64,000 nucleotides of DNA from Ampullaceana balthica (Eukaryota > Mollusca > Gastropoda > Lymnaeidae), in NCBI GenBank assembly GCA_944989445.1, contig CALYLW010000320.1, positions 675,501-739,500 on the forward strand, in the 5' to 3' direction. Each line of letters starts with the position of its first letter. The stretch's first letter is position 1. Positions 32,101 to 43,601 of the stretch are shown piece after piece. The translations under genes were made by a program, and so were the position numbers. Under the pieces are notes generated by a model. That model was not told where the DNA came from and ran no database searches. It saw only the letters and a program-made list of their open reading frames with translations.

Positions 32101-32239
32101 GCTAACGAGTTCAATGTTTACAAGCTACGTTCGTAGACAAGATGTTTGATTGAGTTGTTAAAGTTTAAGGCAACATTCAGGTGCATGTTTAGAGGCAAGG
32201 GAAAAAAATCGTTGATGGCAGTAGACTTTTTCGTTGCAT

Positions 32240-32815
32240 TTCTTAGAGGAGCAGTTCCCGTAGAGTTGCTGCTGTTGAGCCTTCTCGTCCATGAGTGGCA
32301 TCCACCGATCATCGTCGGCGTCTGCGAATCCTCCAAGGGCATAGGCCACCTACGAGAGACCTCCAGGCATCTCTATCCTGGACCAGCTTCTCCAGGATCT
32401 TCCATTCATGGCCAATTCTCTTGATGTCTGCCTCCAATTCTCGACGCCAAGTGTTTCTTGGACGGCCTCTTTTCCGTTTACCCTGTGGGTTCCATTTCAG
32501 GGCTTGCTTTGTTGTGTTAGAAGCAGGTTTTCTTAGTGTACGACCAATCCACCTCCACCGCTTCTGAAGAATCTCTTCCTCAATGGGCTTCTGTTTTGTC
32601 CGCTGCCACAGTTCCCTGGTTGCTGATTTTCTCCGGCCAGTGAATTATGAGAATCCTTCTTAGACAATTGTTGATGAAGGACTGGATTCTGGTCAGGTTT
32701 ACGGCCGTTGTTCTCCACGTCTCGGCTCCATATAGCAGCACAGGTTTCACCATAGCGTTGAAAATCCTTACATTTAACTTAGAGTAGCGACCGCTAAAAC
32801 ATTGCAATAAATCGG
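32240..32815 (-). pseudogene. RTE-like LINE, C-terminal fragment with frameshift
   Basis: The minus strand first reads GRYSKLNVRIFNAMVKPVLL then YGAETWRTTAVNL and RIQSFINNCLRRILIIHWPE; after a frame change near 32635 it continues [64 protein letters not shown] and [17 protein letters not shown]. This covers the thumb-side and C-terminal blocks of the same RTE-like family as 30784-31107, with more of the 5' side retained. The frameshift makes it a pseudogene. The 3' end on the minus strand lies shortly after a CGACGATGATCGG block. Confidence 0.88.
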
Positions 32816-33840
32816 ACAATTCTGAAATGTATACTGAATAGGTAATTTTGTTTTCCCTTGTTGGGGTTAGAGGGGAGAGAACTCTAATTGCCGTGGGTTC
32901 ATGTGTGGGCGTTGAGGGGGTAATGGTGGGGGGGGGGCGTGTTCTTGTGGGGCGGAGCGTAGTCACTTTCAAGGGACCGTAGATGGTTCACAAGGGTCTT
33001 TTCAATACATGAATAAATTCATGAGCTCATGCGTGATACATTATCAAACACATGACCTTTATTTATGTCGTCAAAATTAACTGTGTTAGCAGTTGAAATG
33101 TTGAGCAATGATGCTTTTGTGTGTGAGAGTTTCTGATAGTGAGTGTTTGGAAGTGGTAGTGTGTCTGTGCAGTTTTGTTTGCGTGTGCCTGTAAGCACGA
33201 TTATGCGCGTATGTTTGTATATGAGTTTAGGCTTTAGTGTCTTCGCATGTGCGTATGAGTGCGTGTCACTGCGTTGAGTGCTTCCGCTTTCACGCGTTTT
33301 CAGAATACAAAATCAATCGATGGATGTCTTTTAATATTTATTTTGTACTTCAACCAATAAGAACAAAGGAGGTGCTACACAGATACTTCAAAACAAAACA
33401 TCTTTTTCTGTGACTGAATCTGTATTGATCATTAATGTTTGTTTTAAAATGTATGTGGCTCACTTTTTCTCCTTTCTTTCCTTTCCATGTATTTCTCCCT
33501 CTGATGTTTTATTTTATTCAATCTGAAGGACATAATTTTCAGGGTTGAAAAAAAATGTCCCGCAATTTTTATTTGTTTAACATACTTTATTACTGCCACT
33601 GGAATATTTTCCCTAATTCGCAAAAGACAACGATTAATTCGGATAAAAAGTAACCAAAAAAAATAAAGAAAGAAAGAGACTAAGCTTATAAAAACTTTAA
33701 CTATATGCATTTTAAAGAAATCAACTTGTTATATCACTTACGTAAAGCAACATCAAGTCAAAGAAAACAATTTTTTAAAAATCCTGTGTCGGTTTTCTTT
33801 GCATGTTTTAAAATATAGTAAAATTTAAAAAAACCTGTAA
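32816..33840. other. Gene-free stretch
   Basis: A G-rich patch (32925-32940), a TG-rich stretch (33110-33270) and AT-rich DNA; no gene was recognised. Confidence 0.4.
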
Positions 33841-34318
33841 AAAAAGAAGTTTTTGACTATAAATCCTTTATGTACGAGACATATCTAAAAGAATGTTCAT
33901 TATAATACGCAGCGCAAGACCATCCAAAAATACAAAATTGCAGTTGTGTCCCAAAACATGTTTAATATAATGCGCACCGATCAGGAATATGTTTATAAAA
34001 AGTGTTGTCAAAAAAATACGCACCTTATTGCGCGACAGAAAGGTTGTTCAATATAATACGCACCGCGACACTCTATCTAAAAAAATAAATAACATGATAC
34101 ATAGGAATAAATAAAATAATCTAAAAATTCAATAATTTAATTACGGTACATGTGATCGATCTGAAATTTCGATACATCGTTTTTCACGAAACTGACTGCA
34201 AAATTTTAGCTCGCTAACTTACGAGGAAGTGGGTTAAAAATCGATCAAAAGTTTTGGCGACAAGCAAGCAAACAATCAACCAAACAGAAACCATGAGTTA
34301 ATATAAAGGATTTAATAA
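33841..34318 (-). repeat. R1 subfamily b copy, inverted
   Basis: Reverse complement of one monomer of the 40136-41165 array: TTTTTGACTATAAATCC, several spaced ATAATRCGCA words (GTTCATTATAATACGCAGC, AATATAATGCGCACC, CAATATAATACGCACC), AATTTAATTACGGTAC with GATCGATCTGAAATTT, AGCTCGCTAACTTACGAGGA, then a CAAGCAAGCAAACAATCAAC microsatellite and GAGTTAATATAAAGGATTT. Subfamily b differs from a in the TGCGTATTATATTGA repeats and in its tetranucleotide core. Confidence 0.82.
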
Positions 34319-34408
34319 GGCAGGATTTTAAGATCAATGGCAGATGATGTCTGTGGCAGACTTGATATTGACGACTATTGAATTAAAACTAAACACCTCC
34401 CTTTACAG

Positions 34409-35113
34409 CACTGGCCAGGTAAACAACAACCTGTACAAGACGGGCCCGGTAAACAACAACCTAGTACAAGATGGGCCAGGTAAACAACGACCTTGTACAA
34501 GACGGGCCAGGTAAACAATCACCTTGTACAAAACGGGCCAGATAAACAACCACCTTGTACAAAACGGGCCAGATAAACAACAACCTAGTACAAGACGGGC
34601 CAGGTAAACAACGCACCTGTACAAGACCGGCCAGGTAAACAACCACATTGTACAGGACGGGCCAGGTAAACAACCCACCTGTACAAGACGGGCCAGGTAA
34701 AAAAGCACCCTGTACAAGACGGGCCAGGTAAACAACCCACCTGTACAAGACGGGCCAGGTAAACAACCCAGATGTACGAGACGGGACAGGTAAACAACCC
34801 ACCTGTACAAGACCGGCCAGGTAAAACAACCACCCTGTACAAGACGGGCCAGGTTAACAACCCACCTGTACAAGACGGGCCAGGTAAACAACCCACCTGT
34901 ACAAGACGGGCCAGGTAAACAACCCACCTGTACAAGACCGGCCAGGTAAACAACCACCCTGTACAAGACGGGCCAGGTAAACAACCCACCTGTATAAGAC
35001 GGGCCAGGTAAACAATCCACCTGTACAAGTCTGGCCAGGTAAACAACCACCTTGTACAAGTATGGCAAGGTAAACAACCACCCTGTACAAGTCTGGCCAG
35101 GTAAACAACCACC
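34409..35113. repeat. 31-bp minisatellite, about 23 copies
   Basis: The unit CGGGCCAGGTAAACAACCCA plus CCTGTACAAGA repeats for about 700 bp with frequent substitutions. Since 31 is not divisible by three, each minus-strand frame rotates through the unit and all three remain open, producing nested open frames of 94-224 codons. The translated periodicity is 31 residues per three units. These frames are artefacts. Confidence 0.95.
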
Positions 35114-36638
35114 CTTGCACTAGACGCACACAACACAACCATTGTTATGTTGAAGACAGGTGTTCTTCGGTTCAATAGGTTGATAAGAGAAATGAACATC
35201 AGACCATAACAAGACCTGAAAATTGTCTCCTTGGGTTAGGTCGATAGTTTAATACCTTGGGTAAGGGAGTTAATCATTGTCATTTCATAGCTGCCTCTTG
35301 CACGACCCATGGAAATCACTTACTCAATAATTGAAATCCCGAGACCGAAAGTCAGGAAATATTTCTTTTGTTTAGTAATCAAATTTTTTTTTCTAAATAG
35401 TTCATGTCACATAAATATTAAAGCCTGTAGGTGTGTGTGTGTGTGTGGGTCATACATAATGTTCAACCCATTTGAACAAACGGCCCAGTGTGACAGATGG
35501 GTGGGTCACGACGCCTACCTAATGTAAATATACTGCTCACTCGAGCTGGTGGGGTAGGGGACAATCACAAAAGGGGGTGTTACTAAGTAAAAATGAATAT
35601 TTGATATTTAAACAAGTAAAATTTGATATTCTCATGGTGTAAATGTGAAAACGACACCCTTGGGAGATAACATAAATACCGACTCACCCCTCAACCTCTT
35701 CCCCCAGGGACATTGGGGCTCTAAAACGTGACGTCAGCGGTTGTTTGTCCTTAGCTGTCTGAAGATATTCAACTGGTTCAATCAAATAAAGCAAGGCGAG
35801 TCTCAATGTAATGTCAGCACGTAGAACTACCCGAGTCCATGTTGTCCTTTAAAGTCATCGGACTTGACAGAATATTTTTAATGGAGACCAAACCGTTGAG
35901 AAGGGGAATGTGTGGTAATGGCATGCGTGCCGCCAGTTCCTAGAAACTTCTAAGGTCATTGAAATTAAAATTCAAGCGACAAAGTTGAGTTACTATTTAA
36001 GTAAACAGAAAGCAAACAGTCCTAAAGGGGTATAAATTATAAATGTGCAAAGTTAGGAGATGGAAAGCGTTCTTATCCGATACACGTACGCTAAAATTGT
36101 TTGTAACAATGGGGGGGGGGTCGTCAATGGAAATACGGCGATGACAGTCCTTTCTATAAATATCAATACTATTCAAGATAAGTAAAAGGTGTTACTCCAG
36201 CACAAGTCAGAAGCTCAACTCTTTCCCCCGACTAGACAACCATGACGTCATGACGTTCTCTGTCCAGACGGATAGATATGGTCGTCTGCTGGTTCCTGTC
36301 AAGGGCAACAAGTTCCTGGAAGAAGCTTCCAAAATGAGCAGTTGATGCGACATTTCTAGACACGTGTGTGTCTATTATCTTCTGCCCTCCAACACCCAGA
36401 CAACACAAGGACCAGGATGTAAAGTGATATCTACACAGAAACATTGACAAACCTCGCAAAATATATAATATAGAGCCAGAAAGATGAAAACACTGATCGT
36501 GGGGCCCATGACGTATTGATGGAGAAAAGAGAACATTGTGTTAGAAACCTTACATCCAAATGGCATGTGTATTACTTACGGGGTTCAAACTAGTACAGAT
36601 AATTAGAGCTGTGATGAAATCATTGAATTTTATTTTAA
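35114..36638. other. Gene-free stretch
   Basis: No recognisable gene. The region 36230-36570 has moderate GC and two overlapping minus-strand frames (75 and 63 codons) without domains; it could hide an exon but I cannot support one. A G10 run lies at 36111-36120. Confidence 0.4.
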
Positions 36639-37020
36639 TCTTAGGGGTTGTAGTGCGCCTAGGGCGCCCACTTTTTTCAAAAGCCCAAGTAACTTATCCT
36701 TGATTGATAAATACGAAATATTAAACTTCCTGAAATGTACACGAAGTATTTTATAATTGTTTGGGTAATTGACGTAATATACTATTTTATTGTGAGAAAC
36801 ACCGCACGCTCTGTTAATCTCGAAACCGAAATGATTATGATTTTACGTCTATATTTCAATTTTTTAAATAAAAATATGCTGATTATGATAGATTTCTTTT
36901 TTAACTGCTATGGACGGGTGTACTATGTCCCTCAGCGTTACGGAGACAGTGAGTGAGTGACGTGGGCCTTATATATTGTTTATAATATATATTTCGAAAA
37001 AATAAATAAAACTTCAACAA
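36639..37020 (+). repeat. Dispersed repeat family R3, copy 2
   Basis: It begins near CTTAGGGGTTGTAGTGCGCC and shares TTTTTCAAAAGCCCAA, TTGATAAATACGAAATATTA and CTGAAATGTACACGAAGTAT with 52363-52480, and TCAGCGTTACGGAGACAG with the copy at 1-185. The copies are 85-95 percent alike in the shared blocks as judged by eye. No coding content. Confidence 0.75.
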
Positions 37021-37751
37021 AAAAAAACGTCAGCATTCTACAATATTAAGATGTAGTTTCTTGGAGCTAAACTTAAAGTCTTCAAGTCCATAGAGTTGTT
37101 ATTAATGTGTGTGTGTTGTGGGGGGGGGGTGGGGGGGTGATTCGAGTTCATAATGTCAAATTTTATTTTAGACGACTTTTTCGACTTGCTCTCTATTAAA
37201 CCTTACTGCAGTTTGCGTTAAAAACAAACATGTTTGGTGTTTGTGTCACAACAACGAAAAGATAGACGAAAATGTCAGAAAGTCGCCCAATGGGTAGGAG
37301 TGTCAGACTAGTCGCCATGAAATATTTAGCCAACCTAAGTCCGGCTGGCTGGTCAAGATTTCTGGACTTAACGTTAGCGTTAGGAAAAGAAGACACGTAA
37401 AGATTTAATGAATTTAAAGTTAGGATTAAATTAGGGGGTGAAATGAGGAATGATAGAACTGGGCAGGGAGGGACGAGGAAGCTTTTAGAGATTTAAAAAA
37501 AGGAAACAAGGGAGAACACTCTGTTTGAAGGACCAGTTCTCGTTCTTTAATGCAACGTCGACAAAGGAGATGAGTGCGAGGGTGAGGGTGGGGGCATGTC
37601 GATGGGGTGGGGTCGAGGCGTACAAACATAGATTAAAATAGGGGTAGGACTGCAAAGGTGTAAGAGATTGGAATAAGGGTCGGGGAGAATATGGCGGTAG
37701 ATTAAATTCGAGTTGAATGAGACAACAACAGTAATTTGAGAACCGCTCATG
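37021..37751. other. Gene-free stretch
   Basis: AT-rich and G-run-containing (37120-37137), with no recognised feature. Confidence 0.4.
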
Positions 37752-38012
37752 TACCTAGTATTCAGACCTAATATTCAGACCTAGTATTTAGACATAGTAT
37801 TTCGACCTGGTTTTAAGTCCCAGTATTTAGACCCAGTATTCAGACCTAGTATTCAGACCTAGTATTTAGACCTAGTATTCAGACCTAGTATTCAGACCTA
37901 GTATTCAGACCAAGTATTGAGACCTAGTATTCAGACCTAGTATTCAGACCTAGTATTTAGACCTAGTAATCAGACCTAGTATTTAGACCTAGTATTCAGA
38001 CCTAGTATTCAG
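37752..38012. repeat. 13-bp minisatellite, about 20 copies
   Basis: The unit ATTCAGACCTAGT repeats with ATTTAG, AATCAG and ATTGAG variants over about 260 bp. Confidence 0.95.
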
Positions 38013-38668
38013 CAATATATACATTGTTGATATTTAGTACGGATTTGATTTTCCTTGAATGTAATCATGGATGCATCGTCCAAAATATATTATATAAAAA
38101 TCGTCGCCTTAACTTCAAAATCGACTACTGTTTTTTTACCCAATGTAATATTTAATGTTAATTTTTTAGAAACAAGCCTGTAAATTATTTGATATATTAT
38201 TTAATCTTATTGAGGTTGTCAATGTTGACTTAAATTCATTCGTAAAAACTCAAGATTTTAAAATAATGGAGAAAATCCACACATAAATTAAAGTGTTATA
38301 GTTATAAAGATTCCTTTTACATGCACAGCGCTTACAACTTAACTAAAAACACAAAAACACAGATAATGACACATCCTAAAGAATGTTTAGGGGAAAAAAA
38401 AATCAACTGGCAAAAGAAAAAGAGATGAGATTTGGTGCCATAAACCTTGGGTATGGAATTATTATGAATACTAAAGTTGAAAAGGCGTATATTCAACAAT
38501 ATGTTTAAAACAATGAGCGAGTTCTGGTTCCTTAAAGTGTAAACACACTCCACTAGAGTAGCGCATTGTTTTAAATACATACTCTGAAAAGGAGTGTATA
38601 AACAATGTCGTTTTTCAGATCCCTTATATCCCATCTATGCAGGCAGCTAACAAAATTGTTCCCATATA

Positions 38669-39356
38669 ACATTCGGTAATCCTGCAGATTTTACACGTAT
38701 ATTATAATTTATTATTTCACAGCGAAATTTAATTTTCTCTTGAGAACTTTCATTTTTAATTTATTAAATGCATAATTATATGTTGTATTTCATCTATTAC
38801 AGCGCTAATTTGTAAGTCTTTCTAATTTCTAAGCCATTTTTTCGGCTCTCAACAGTAAATAGTCTGATGATGATGCAACCATTTTTTTAAATTATCAAAC
38901 TACATGCCGGATTGTCCGATAAGATGCCAAATGAAAATTTCTCACTTACAAACAAAGAAAATAAGAATCAAACATCTAGTAACGAAATAAAAAAAGAATT
39001 GTCTTTAAAATATTTATTTATCTTCTAAGAACATTAAAATAGATGAATAATACTTTTCAAAAAAATATCTTCAGTCAGTAAATTTATTTTAGCATGGGTC
39101 GAGCCAGGTAAAAAACATCTGGCAGCAGTTCGCTAGGTAAACAAAATGGACGTATCGTGACCACATTATGTATTATATAGAGCCGAAATAATGCATTTGA
39201 AATTAAAAAGACTCACAAATTAGCGCTGTAATAGCTGAAATACGACATATAATAATGCATTTAATAAATTAAAAATGTAAGTTCTCATGAGAAAATTAAA
39301 TTTCGCTGTGAAATAATAAATTATAATATACGTGTAAAATCTGCAGGATTACCTAA
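38669..39356. repeat. Long inverted repeat, ~160-bp arms, ~365-bp spacer
   Basis: The left arm (38669-38832) runs from GGTAATCCTGCAGATTTTAC to TATTACAGCGCTAATTTGTA; the right arm (39199-39356) is its reverse complement (CAAATTAGCGCTGTAATAG ... CTGCAGGATTACC), with a small number of substitutions. The spacer contains a GATGATGATGC patch and a short GTCGAGCCAGGTAAAAAACA block but no coding frame. It could be a foldback element or a MITE with very long termini; no flanking duplication was identified. Confidence 0.9.
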
Positions 39357-40135
39357 CATTCATTCTCATTTGAAATATTTTCAACTTTTACCGAAAATTC
39401 GGCTATTTGGTGTCCCTTTTATAAAGACCGCAACTTCAGAATCAGGCCACAGAGGATGTCTGGGAAGCTAGAAGACCGCACTGGCAGAGGAGGGCCACAG
39501 TGTATTACACGACGACTTGAACGGAGCAGCGTACTCGTAATTAATTTTACGGAAGTTATGCGCCCCTAATGGAGGTTTTCAATCGCATTAGGAAATTTTG
39601 GGTCGGGACTTTGCCTTTTGCACTTCTTAACCATAGCATGAGCGAGGTTTCTGGAATGGGGAGTGGGATGTGAGGGGGGTGGGGTGTTTCCGAGTACTCC
39701 TGGAGTTGTGGGTGGTTGTGGGCAAGAGGTTTAGAATTTAATGAGTTCAATTTTGTAAAATATATTTTCCCCAAACCTATTTTCCCAGTAAATTTCGTAA
39801 GGAAAGAAAAATAGTTTGAGGGTGAGGGAAGGCGGTTGGGTCTAAAAATGCTTACAGAATTGGAGTCCAGGCGGCGACTTTATAATATTCAGGTCAAGAT
39901 TAATTAAACTAGCTCTGCGTAATATTAACCCACATCGTCACGATCAATGTTGGACCAGTGGACTTAATTTTTAATCACAATTTGAATGAAAATCCGTCAT
40001 TACGTCAAAAGCTAGAGCACAACGTCGAAAATGAATGCATCAGAGTGTAAACAAAAGATTTCGTCTCTGCAGCTCTGCATAACATATAGCAAGGACTTGA
40101 ACTTTTTTCTGAAATATGAGAGACTGTTGCTTTTT
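39357..40135. other. Gene-free stretch
   Basis: Includes a GC-richer patch at 39420-39540 without a recognisable protein, otherwise AT-rich. Confidence 0.35.
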
Positions 40136-41165
40136 AAATCCTTTATATTAACTCGTGGTGTCTGCGGCCGACCGACCGACCGACCTTGCTTGCTTGCTTG
40201 CTTGCTTGTCGCCAAAACTTTTGATCGATTTTTAACCCACTTGCTCGCTAGATAGCGAGCTGAAATTTTGCAGGCAGTTTCGTACTGATGATAAAAACAA
40301 TGTATCAAAATTTCAGATCGATCGCATGTACCGTAATTAAATTTTTGATTTTTTAGATTATTTTATTTATTCCTATGTATCATGCTATTTTTTGAGATAG
40401 AGCGTCGCGGTGCGTATTATATTGATCAACCTTTCTGTCGCGCAATAAGGTGCGTATTTTATTGACAACTCTTTTTATAAACATATTCCTGATCGGTGCG
40501 CATTATATTAAACATGTTTTACGACACAACTGCAATTTTGTATTTCTGGATGGTCTGGCGCTGCGTATTATAATGAACATTCTTTTAATTACTTCTCGTA
40601 CATAAAGGATTTATAGTCGAAAACTTGGTTTTTTACGGGTTGTTCTTACTAAATCCTTTATATTAACTCGTGGTGTCTGGTTGATTGATTGGTTGTTTGT
40701 CGAAAAAACTTTGGATCGATTTTTAACCCACTTCCTCGTAAGCTAGCGAGCTGAAATTTTGCAGGCAGACTCGTGCCGATGATAAAAACGATGTATCAAA
40801 AATTCAGATCGACCGCATGTACTGTAACGAAATTATTGAATTTTTAGATTATTTTATTTATCTCTATGTATCATGTTATTTTTGGAGAGTGTCGCGGTGC
40901 GTATTATATTGAACGACCTTTTTATTAATACTTTCCTGTTGCGCGATTTGGTGCGTATTATATTGACAATACTTTTTATAAACATATTCCCGATCGGTGC
41001 GCATTATATTTAACACGTTTTACGAGACATAACTAACATTTTATATTTTTGGATTGTCTTGCTCTGCGTATTATAATGAACATTCTTTTAGTTATGTCTC
41101 GTACATCTCGTACATAATGGTTTTATAGTCAAAAACTTTGTTTTTTACGGGTTCTTTTTATTTAA
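40136..41165 (+). repeat. R1 subfamily b, two tandem monomers
   Basis: AAATCCTTTATATTAACTCG occurs at 40136 and 40652, a period of 516 bp. Each monomer has a different tetranucleotide core (CCGACCGA and CTTGCTTG in the first; TTGATTGATTGGTTG in the second), then GATCGATTTTTAACCCACTT, AGCGAGCTGAAATTTTGCAG, TTCAGATCGATCGCATGTAC (GACCGC in the second), and a run of spaced TGCGTATTATATTGA words. The second monomer ends at TTATAGTCAAAAACTTTGTT. An inverted copy is at 33841-34318. Confidence 0.85.
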
Positions 41166-42436
41166 AACTGATAAGTTGGCCAGCACTTTTATAAACAAAG
41201 ATAACTTTAAGAAATGAATTGAAGGAATGATTCAAATATTTAAGTTTGATAATACAACAACTAAGATACACTAAAAGGTAACACAAGTGTATCTGTTTTA
41301 AAAAAAAATGAAATTGACATTAAACCAGAAACATTGATGGCGTAAGTCTCCTTATGTCCGGTTTAATCAAGGGACAGAATCCGATGTGGCCTCAATGACG
41401 GGATCCGTATTGAATAATGAGTTCGTCACGGGCAGACAACTTCTCAGTCAACGACGGTCTGAGTTGTGTCCGAGATCGTGATGGACAGCCTGGGGGGGGG
41501 GTTGAAGTGGTGGAGGGTGTACAACAAGCTGGGCGCCAAGTCACAGCCAGACACCCCGGTTACTTTTCGACGTCCTCTGATATGGCTGGTGTAGTAGTTG
41601 AAAAGAAAACGATCGTACGGACTTCAGGGAAAGCGGCAGGAGATCTAGAGAAGTCCACGTCAATGTGCCACCAAAAGTAAAGCTGACCCCTGGCAGAAGC
41701 CGTGTCGTCAAACAAGACAGACGACCGTCATGCGGACACAAACTTCTAGTGCGAACTCAAAAATTAACAAAATCTACAAAAATATAGTTTAAAAAAAAAT
41801 AACCTTCAAATAAAGTGTTTTTCTTTAGAATAACTGCTTCTAAATGTATGCATTTGTAATGTTTTTTTTTACTTATTAATAATTAGTTTTTCTTTGGTCT
41901 AATGAAATATTAAACTGTATTTTTACTTGTAAATATTTTTATTTGGAATTTTTCTCCCAAATATTTTTATGGACAGACGGTTCGTGACAATTTATGCAAT
42001 GTCCGAATGTGAGAGCCAATTCATTGACCTGACGCAAGAAAAATGTCAAATTATGGAAACGAAGAAAAAAAAACACAAGCTGTTATTGATTTGGGACTGA
42101 TTAATTAGTTTGTCAATTAGCAGCTTTGCGGTCAGTTCAATCCTTAGACTATAGCAGTTATTTTCCTGGGTCAAAAACAATTTAGAGTAAGAAAAAAACA
42201 ACAACACTTCCTTCTGAATTAAATAGGTAATACAATTAACATACGTGTCAAATATCTTGGGGCCTTCAATCTTTGTCATGAGTGTCATGCAGATAGACTT
42301 GAATTTATTTTTTAACTTTAAGCAGCTAGACTTGAATCTTTGGCTTCATACGTCAAGACTGGAATTTTGAGCTGCAAGTTAGACTAGAGTTTTGAGTTTA
42401 ATAAAGCTAGACTTAAGCTGCTTTGATTTTTTAAAC
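41166..42436. other. Gene-free stretch
   Basis: An 87-codon plus-strand frame at 41417-41680 lies in somewhat GC-richer DNA but shows no recognisable domain and low-complexity G-rich codons. I do not call it a gene. Confidence 0.35.
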
Positions 42437-42605
42437 TACCGTATAAACTCGTTCTATATCCCGTTCGTTCATAAGCCGACCCCCCCCCCTCTTTTGGAAG
42501 AGAAAAGTATTAAAAGTGTGTAACCCGCTCGTAAGCCGACCCCCCCAACCCTTTCCCCTAGATTTTGTCCAAAAAAGGTCGGCTTTAGAACGAGTATATA
42601 CGGTA
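42437..42605. mobile_element. TA-flanked MITE, family M2, short form
   Basis: TACCGTATAAACTCGTTCTA at the left end and TAGAACGAGTATATACGGTA at the right end are inverted repeats of about 20 bp. TA at both boundaries is consistent with a TA target duplication as used by Tc1/mariner-type elements. The interior has repeated CGTAAGCCGACCCCCCC/GGTCGGCTT words, so most of the 169 bp can fold on itself. A longer relative lies at 44471-44909. Confidence 0.8.
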
Positions 42606-42812
42606 ATACTTTTAAAGTGACTCTCAAAACGATCGGTTTTCTTAAAAGCATTTTAAAGCCATTAGTGCAACATACACACAATAATTATACCCTTTAATTT
42701 GCACGGCCGTGCATATATCTGACCGATTCCAAACAGCAGTTTAGAATTACCGCGCAGCAAATTTTGATAATGATCATATTGTACATTACACACAATGTAT
42801 ATGTATAGTTAT

Positions 42813-43601
42813 TAGGGCTGCAAAAGTTAACAATTAATTTATCGATTAATCGTTAACCCTTTTTAACTATTAATATTTTCTCTTTAACGATTAATGGACC
42901 CATCAGTTATAAATAAATGTACCGAAAATCAAACATTTAAAAAATTGCAACCGATAAATATAGACAAATTTCCTGACGATTACATAAACATTTTGGTTTT
43001 AAGCTATTGACGGGAAGATTCAAAATGTTGATAAAGTTTATTGTATACATTGTTAGAAATCGTTTACCTACTAAGGTTCTAACAATTCGTTTACTTATAA
43101 AACAAAATGAAAAGCGAATTTAAGCAAATGGCAGTAATGGAGTCTGACTCAAACACAGAAAATGATGACAGCTCTCCTGATGAATTACTGCGTTACAAAA
43201 GGGAGATGTAAGTTCCTGAATCCATTATTCCTCTACAATGGTTGAAACTTAATGAAAACCCATATCCGAAATTTTCATTCCTTGCCAAGACCGTTTTGTG
43301 CATACCATTTACCACAGTTCCATGTGAACGATTGTTCAGCTCGGCTGGTTATATTGTCATTAGGCCCGCTCATCACTTGACCCAAATGTCAACACACTTG
43401 TCGTTTTGCGTAGTTGGTTAAAAGATGACATATAAAGTAGACATTCCAGTCTTATTTAGATTTTCAACAATTACGTTTAATAAATGTTACTTTTGACACC
43501 ATATATTTTAATGTTTGGTTTTAATCGAAATTAACTATTAATTAATCGTAAATTTTTCGAGAGTTTGCTATTAAATGTTAAATTAATCGTTAATAGCCCT
43601 A
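42813..43601 (+). mobile_element. hAT element (internally deleted) with 8-bp TSD
   Basis: The left end TAGGGCTGCAAAAGTTAAC and right end TTAATCGTTAATAGCCCTA are the terminal repeats. The flanks are ATAGTTAT (42805-42812) and ATATTTAT (43602-43609), seven of eight identical. Subterminal AATTAATTTATCGATTAATC/TTAATCG words are repeated. Length is 789 bp, with most of the transposase deleted; the dimerisation domain remains (next entry). Confidence 0.88.
43107..43421 (+). pseudogene. hAT transposase C-terminal dimerisation domain, with in-frame stop
   Basis: A plus-strand frame from ATG 43107 has one stop (TAA, 43209-43211) and then continues in the same frame: IIPLQWLKLNENPYPKFSFL, AKTVLCIPFTTVPCERLFSS, AGYIVIRPAHHLTQM and a stop at 43419-43421. 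This is the hATC dimerisation block (W...NE..YP.LS.LAK..L.IPATSVPSER.FS.AG...) of the ZBED1-like hAT group. Key residues (W, NE, YP, LAK, the VP.ER.FS.AG run) are kept. About 70 residues of an original ~600-700 remain. The acidic segment before the stop is consistent with the linker preceding hATC. Confidence 0.93.

Noticed and set aside
34403..35199. Nested 94-224-codon minus-strand frames rich in PGPSCT/YLARLVQ
   Set aside because: Frame rotation through a 31-bp unit with no stops; not a protein family.
36232..36566. Two overlapping minus-strand frames as exons of a host gene
   Set aside because: No domain similarity and no splice-site support; cannot be defended from sequence alone.
41417..41680. 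87-codon plus-strand frame in GC-richer DNA as a candidate exon
   Set aside because: No domain, no convincing splice sites, and no supporting neighbouring exons.
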